This document shows positions 60,817 through 64,000 of a DNA stretch of 64,000 bases, in pieces (the stretch's first letter is position 1; each line of letters begins with the position of its first letter). The translations under genes were made by a program, and so were the position numbers. Under the pieces are notes generated by a model. That model had not been told where the DNA came from, did no database searches, and saw only the letters and a list, made by a program, of their open reading frames with translations. This DNA comes from CAIOZA01 sp964464375 (GTDB taxonomy: Bacteria > Bacteroidota > Ignavibacteria > Kapaibacteriales > UBA2268), in NCBI GenBank assembly GCA_964464375.1, contig CAYXFU010000012.1, forward strand, positions 1 through 64,000, given 5' to 3'.

Positions 60817-61992
60817 CTAATTTTTAGTTAGAATTTTTAAATAAAGCTCGTGACCGTGAAGAGAAAAATGTTCCCAATATGCAGTGAACCATTGATTTAG
60901 AGATATACCTGATTTTTCGGATTCAGCCAGGTCTTCAGCAGTTTCTATTCCTCCGGTTCGGATAACATGGAACTCATGCTGAGGATTCATTGACTTCGCA
61001 AAATATACCGCCTGTGCCGCTAAAGCATAAGATGATGATTTCAATGTCCTGCCGCTGACACCTCCGCCAAAAGTTTTAGTGAAGTATTCAAAAGTTTTCT
61101 TCTCATTTCCCGATAATCCGTTCCTGTGATGGCTGTAGTTAGTTGAAGTATTCCCGAAGTTTACACCATCAAAGCCCAAAGTCAGAAGTAGATGAATCAA
61201 GGCAGGAACTTGTTCAGGACTTGTATCATTTGAAAATTTAACAATTACCGGAATAAATGCTTTTCTCTTCTTTAAAAAATTAACTGATATGTACTCAAGC
61301 CTGTCCACCAACGATTTGTCAATTCCGTCTATCAACTCTTCTGAATGTTCATGGACAACATTAGGACAGCTTTCATTTAATTCAATAAAATCGCATTTTG
61401 CCTGTGAATATAATTTGAATCCATCCAAAACACCATTGAGCGACAATAATCCTGTTTGTACCGGGTCAGCACTTATGCTGGCTCCAATCGGGCACCCATT
61501 CTGCTTTTCGATACGGGAGAGTCTTGATGCAACTGTCTCATGTCCTTCGTTGGGTAATCCCATCCAATTAACCGCTATTCCGGATTTAAGAAAAGTAGCA
61601 ACAGGATGAGTGATGTTGTTTTTTGTGTTGCCCTTCCGGTATTCCGCCGTTGTTGTACCAGCAAGATAGGCTCCAGCACCTTGTGAAGCTACTGTATAAT
61701 ATCCTTCACCCTTCTTAAACATACCAGCAGCATTAAAAATAGGACAATTGAACTCCAAATCCCAGAATTTTCTGCCGGCTTCCGGTGGTAAAATAATCTT
61801 TTTCATCGGCTTATCCTGAGAAAGGACGCTGATAAAAGCTTTTCTGCCAAACGAAAAAAGCCGGATGCTAAGCTCCGGCGGAAGATTATAAAAGTAGGGT
61901 CTTATTTTATGTTCGATTCTTGCAAAAAATTCAACTGGTGTCAATTTATTATTCCAGTTATTATAATTAAAGTTCTTTACGAAGACGAGCAA
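60817..61992 (-). CDS. Dihydroorotate dehydrogenase-like flavoprotein
   Basis: A 391-aa TIM-barrel flavoprotein. Flavin- and substrate-site segments are FNAAGMFKKGEGY, ELNESCPNV, VIVKFSNDTSPEQV, VNFGNTST and VIRTGGIETAEDL. The order and spacing match class-2-like dihydroorotate dehydrogenase (pyrimidine synthesis), but the N-terminal part (KIRPYFYNLPPELSIRLFSFG) and low identity around the catalytic base leave doubt. The start overlaps the rpoN stop by 26 bp, and an internal start is possible. Related flavin oxidoreductases are the alternative. Confidence 0.72.
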   Translation of the reverse strand: MLVFVKNFNYNNWNNKLTPVEFFARIEHKIRPYFYNLPPELSIRLFSFGRKAFISVLSQDKPMKKIILPPEAGRKFWDLEFNCPIFNAAGMFKKGEGYYTVASQGAGAYLAGTTTAEYRKGNTKNNITHPVATFLKSGIAVNWMGLPNEGHETVASRLSRIEKQNGCPIGASISADPVQTGLLSLNGVLDGFKLYSQAKCDFIELNESCPNVVHEHSEELIDGIDKSLVDRLEYISVNFLKKRKAFIPVIVKFSNDTSPEQVPALIHLLLTLGFDGVNFGNTSTNYSHHRNGLSGNEKKTFEYFTKTFGGGVSGRTLKSSSYALAAQAVYFAKSMNPQHEFHVIRTGGIETAEDLAESEKSGISLNQWFTAYWEHFSLHGHELYLKILTKN

Positions 61993-63670
61993 CCGGTATT
62001 CTCATTTGCTCTCGGTACTTGGCAACAGTTCTTCTGGCAACAAGATATCCCAATTTCTTGAGTTCCATAGCGATTTTGTCATCACTAAAAGGCTTTTCTT
62101 TTGATTCGCTCTCAAGCATGTCTTTTATGACTTGTTTAATCACTGTAGTTGCTATTTCTTCACCATCTTCATTCGGTAAAGATTCTGAGAAAAAATACTT
62201 CAACTCGAGTGTACCAAAATCTGTTTGAACATATTTATTGTTCACAATTCGGCAAATAGTTGATATGTCTAACCCGGTCTCCTCAGCAACATTTTTATAA
62301 ATCAATGGTCTAAGCCCTGCTGATCCTAAATAAAAGTAATCACGCTGAAGACCTGCAATAGCTGTCATCACTTTGAGCATAGTGTTTTTTCTTTGCTTGA
62401 TTGCCTGAATAAGGAACTTTGCATCTTCATATTTGTTACGAATCCAGTCGCGAGTATCCTTATTGAACATTCTGAAATGTGCTTCTTTCTTTATCTTGTC
62501 ATAAGCGTCAGAAAGTTTAAGAACAGGTAATCTGCTATCATTAACAGAGATAAGAAGTTCATCGGTTTCTTCGTCATGTTCAATTATGAAATCCGGTATA
62601 ACAGTCTGAAAAATTGCTTCCATTTCACCGCCACCGGGCTTCGGATTAAGTCTGCGGATTACATCCAGAGCTTCCCTAAGGTAATCATCAGTTACTTCAA
62701 GCTGTTTTTTTATTAAATGAAAATGCTTCATTGTGAAAGGTTCATAAGCATGCATCAGAATTTCAAGAGCCAATTTCTGCGCTGCATTTTTGTTAGGTAG
62801 AGCTTTGCACTGAGCAAGCAGGCACTCCTTTACTGTTCTTGAAGCGATGCCGGGTGGATCAAGTGTCTGAATTAGTTTTAGAACATTCTCAGCCTGATCG
62901 AAGAAAACTTCGTGGAGTTTGTTGTTATCAATCGGTTCGGGTGCTTCAACTGTTTCAGCTACAACTGATCCTAGTCTCCTGGATTCAATCAAAGCAAGAA
63001 TTTCAGGTGATATAGCATATTGTCTTGCCGGGTTGAAGTCAGTATTACCTCTATTTTCTCTTGCTAGTCGAGCCTCACGGCGTTCATTGTCCAGATTTAG
63101 TTCAGCTATATCTTGATTTGTTTCCTCCACTATATCCTGAAGTTCACGTCTTAAGTATCCGTCATTATCTACATTGCCGATTATCTGTTCACCAATCAGA
63201 AATTCTTCATCTGTCAGCGGCAGCAAACGAAGCTGTTGAATAAGATCATCATAAAAAGTAATAAAATCCTTTATCTGAAAAGAATCGCCATTGTCGTCAT
63301 CGTAAGCTGAACGTGCTTTGTTGCCATATTCATTGTCATCCTGAGCAATCATCTTGTAGAATTCAAATGGCTCAGCTTCATCATCTATCATCTTGCTGGG
63401 AGTAGCATAATCTTCATGATAATCATCATCATAAGTACTTGTTGCTTTGTCCATATCTGAAAACTCTGGTGTTTCCCCGGTTGGAATTGCATCATCATCA
63501 TAAACAGAAGTTTCAAAATTTGATTCTTCGAGCATTGGGTTCTGTTCAAGCTCTCCTATGACGTGTTGCTCCATTTGCATAAGAGGCAACTGTAATAGTT
63601 TGAGATACTGAATCTGTTGGGGAGTCAGTGTCTGGCTAAGTGATGTCCGTAAATCTAATGATAATTTCAT
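61967..63670 (-). CDS. rpoN: RNA polymerase sigma-54 factor
   Basis: 567 aa. Region I is Gln/Leu-rich (MKLSLDLRTSLSQTLTPQQ, YLKLLQLPLMQMEQ) and contacts activators. An acidic linker (about 50-150) follows. The core-binding domain and helix-turn-helix lead to the RpoN box ARRTVAKYRE (residues 545-554), which reads the -24 promoter element. Sigma-54 needs an AAA+ enhancer-binding protein to start transcription; none is encoded in this window. It lies between the DUF3109 gene and the dihydroorotate dehydrogenase-like gene. Confidence 0.95.
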   Translation of the reverse strand: MKLSLDLRTSLSQTLTPQQIQYLKLLQLPLMQMEQHVIGELEQNPMLEESNFETSVYDDDAIPTGETPEFSDMDKATSTYDDDYHEDYATPSKMIDDEAEPFEFYKMIAQDDNEYGNKARSAYDDDNGDSFQIKDFITFYDDLIQQLRLLPLTDEEFLIGEQIIGNVDNDGYLRRELQDIVEETNQDIAELNLDNERREARLARENRGNTDFNPARQYAISPEILALIESRRLGSVVAETVEAPEPIDNNKLHEVFFDQAENVLKLIQTLDPPGIASRTVKECLLAQCKALPNKNAAQKLALEILMHAYEPFTMKHFHLIKKQLEVTDDYLREALDVIRRLNPKPGGGEMEAIFQTVIPDFIIEHDEETDELLISVNDSRLPVLKLSDAYDKIKKEAHFRMFNKDTRDWIRNKYEDAKFLIQAIKQRKNTMLKVMTAIAGLQRDYFYLGSAGLRPLIYKNVAEETGLDISTICRIVNNKYVQTDFGTLELKYFFSESLPNEDGEEIATTVIKQVIKDMLESESKEKPFSDDKIAMELKKLGYLVARRTVAKYREQMRIPVARLRKEL

Positions 63671-63691
63671 TTATTCTTTTTTAAGTATTTA

Positions 63692-64000
63692 CTATTTATT
63701 TTCCGATTGTGATTGAACATAAGTATCTAAAATTTCGTACCAATTTTCGCCATAAGCTCTTATTAGAGAATCCTTTACAAATTGATATATCTTGGTCTCC
63801 TTCCTGTCACCCAGTTTCAGTGCAGGAGCACATTCACTGAACTGTGAATAAAAGATATATTCTCCTCCAAAATCAGATACCCTTATAGGAAACAAATGAC
63901 AAGACAAAGGCTTTCTAAACTTACTTTTTCCATCGAAATATGCTTTTTCAAGAGCACATTTTGCTATCTCGCCTTCATAAAATACAAAAACACAGTCTTT
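63692..64000 (-). CDS. DUF3109-family protein, cut by the window edge
   Basis: The last 102 codons of a larger gene whose start lies beyond 64000. The reading frame is open to the edge (DCVFVFYEGEIAKCALEKAYFDGK, then KFRKPLSCHLFPIRVSDFGG). It contains three cysteines (C3, C15 and C34) in the pattern of DUF3109/YkgJ-like zinc or Fe-S proteins, including the family phrase KPLSCHLFPIRV. A TTG inside could be misread as a start, but the domain continues upstream. The function is unknown. It precedes rpoN by 21 bp. Confidence 0.85.
   Translation of the reverse strand, partial: KDCVFVFYEGEIAKCALEKAYFDGKSKFRKPLSCHLFPIRVSDFGGEYIFYSQFSECAPALKLGDRKETKIYQFVKDSLIRAYGENWYEILDTYVQSQSENK

Overview
The window is a 64 kb piece of an AT-rich chromosome, probably from the Bacteroidota/Chlorobiota side of the tree (Ignavibacteria- or Kapabacteria-like). 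Three things point there. Several secreted proteins end in type IX secretion-like sorting domains. Promoters follow the Bacteroidota pattern TTTG-N18-20-TAnnTTTG, best seen upstream of the tRNA pair. The gene set (KorAB, ArsF-like, acyl-ACP thioesterase, paired M16 peptidases) also fits. No rRNA, CRISPR array, integrase, transposase or prophage was seen. The right edge cuts a DUF3109-type gene.

Layout. 0.2-11.9 kb, almost all minus strand: 2-oxoacid:ferredoxin oxidoreductase, aldo/keto reductase, a RelE/ParE toxin-antitoxin pair plus a frameshifted antitoxin relative, S21, sugar-phosphate isomerase, pyruvate kinase, SixA and an LCP-family protein. 12-18.7 kb, accessory: an orphan RHS tail whose C-terminal domain looks like a metzincin with its catalytic Glu replaced by Gly, a candidate immunity gene, a 1.4 kb modular non-coding repeat array, a secreted metalloprotease and a lone ABC ATPase. 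19-25 kb: MoxR ATPase, PQQ-like lipoprotein, a HEPN/MNT toxin-antitoxin pair lying between two 70-bp direct repeats, and a nuclease lipoprotein. 25.2-31 kb: tRNA-Ala and tRNA-Gln, AspS, a GmhB-like phosphatase, a beta-propeller-like repeat protein, a FISUMP-domain remnant, YraN and a KilA-N protein. 31.2-33 kb: an arsenic cluster (ArsR, ArsF-like, ArsM). 33-40 kb: two class-V aminotransferase-fold enzymes, a TrmH methyltransferase and a cysteine synthase. 40-53.4 kb, minus strand: CheB, two M16 peptidases, Lnt, a glutamine amidotransferase, YchF, a Lys-rich repeat protein, a two-component system, NadC and Maf. 53.5-59.2 kb, plus strand: UPF0173 hydrolase, GNAT, Kup, thioesterase, MFS. 59.4-64 kb, minus strand: GlyA, a dihydroorotate dehydrogenase-like protein, RpoN and the DUF3109 fragment.

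The core genes are ordinary housekeeping functions. The intergenic DNA is less ordinary. It carries several families of short palindromes. One group has a GTAG foot followed by a hairpin whose arms covary between copies, sometimes in head-to-head pairs; this is the architecture of REP/BIME elements mobilised by RAYT transposases. A second family makes up the 14.76-16.16 kb array. The best candidates for something new are the RHS-tail/degenerate-metzincin/immunity cassette beside that array, the array itself, and the HEPN/MNT module bracketed by duplicated 3'-UTR-like repeats. All functional claims come from reading sequence and motifs only; no database search was possible.
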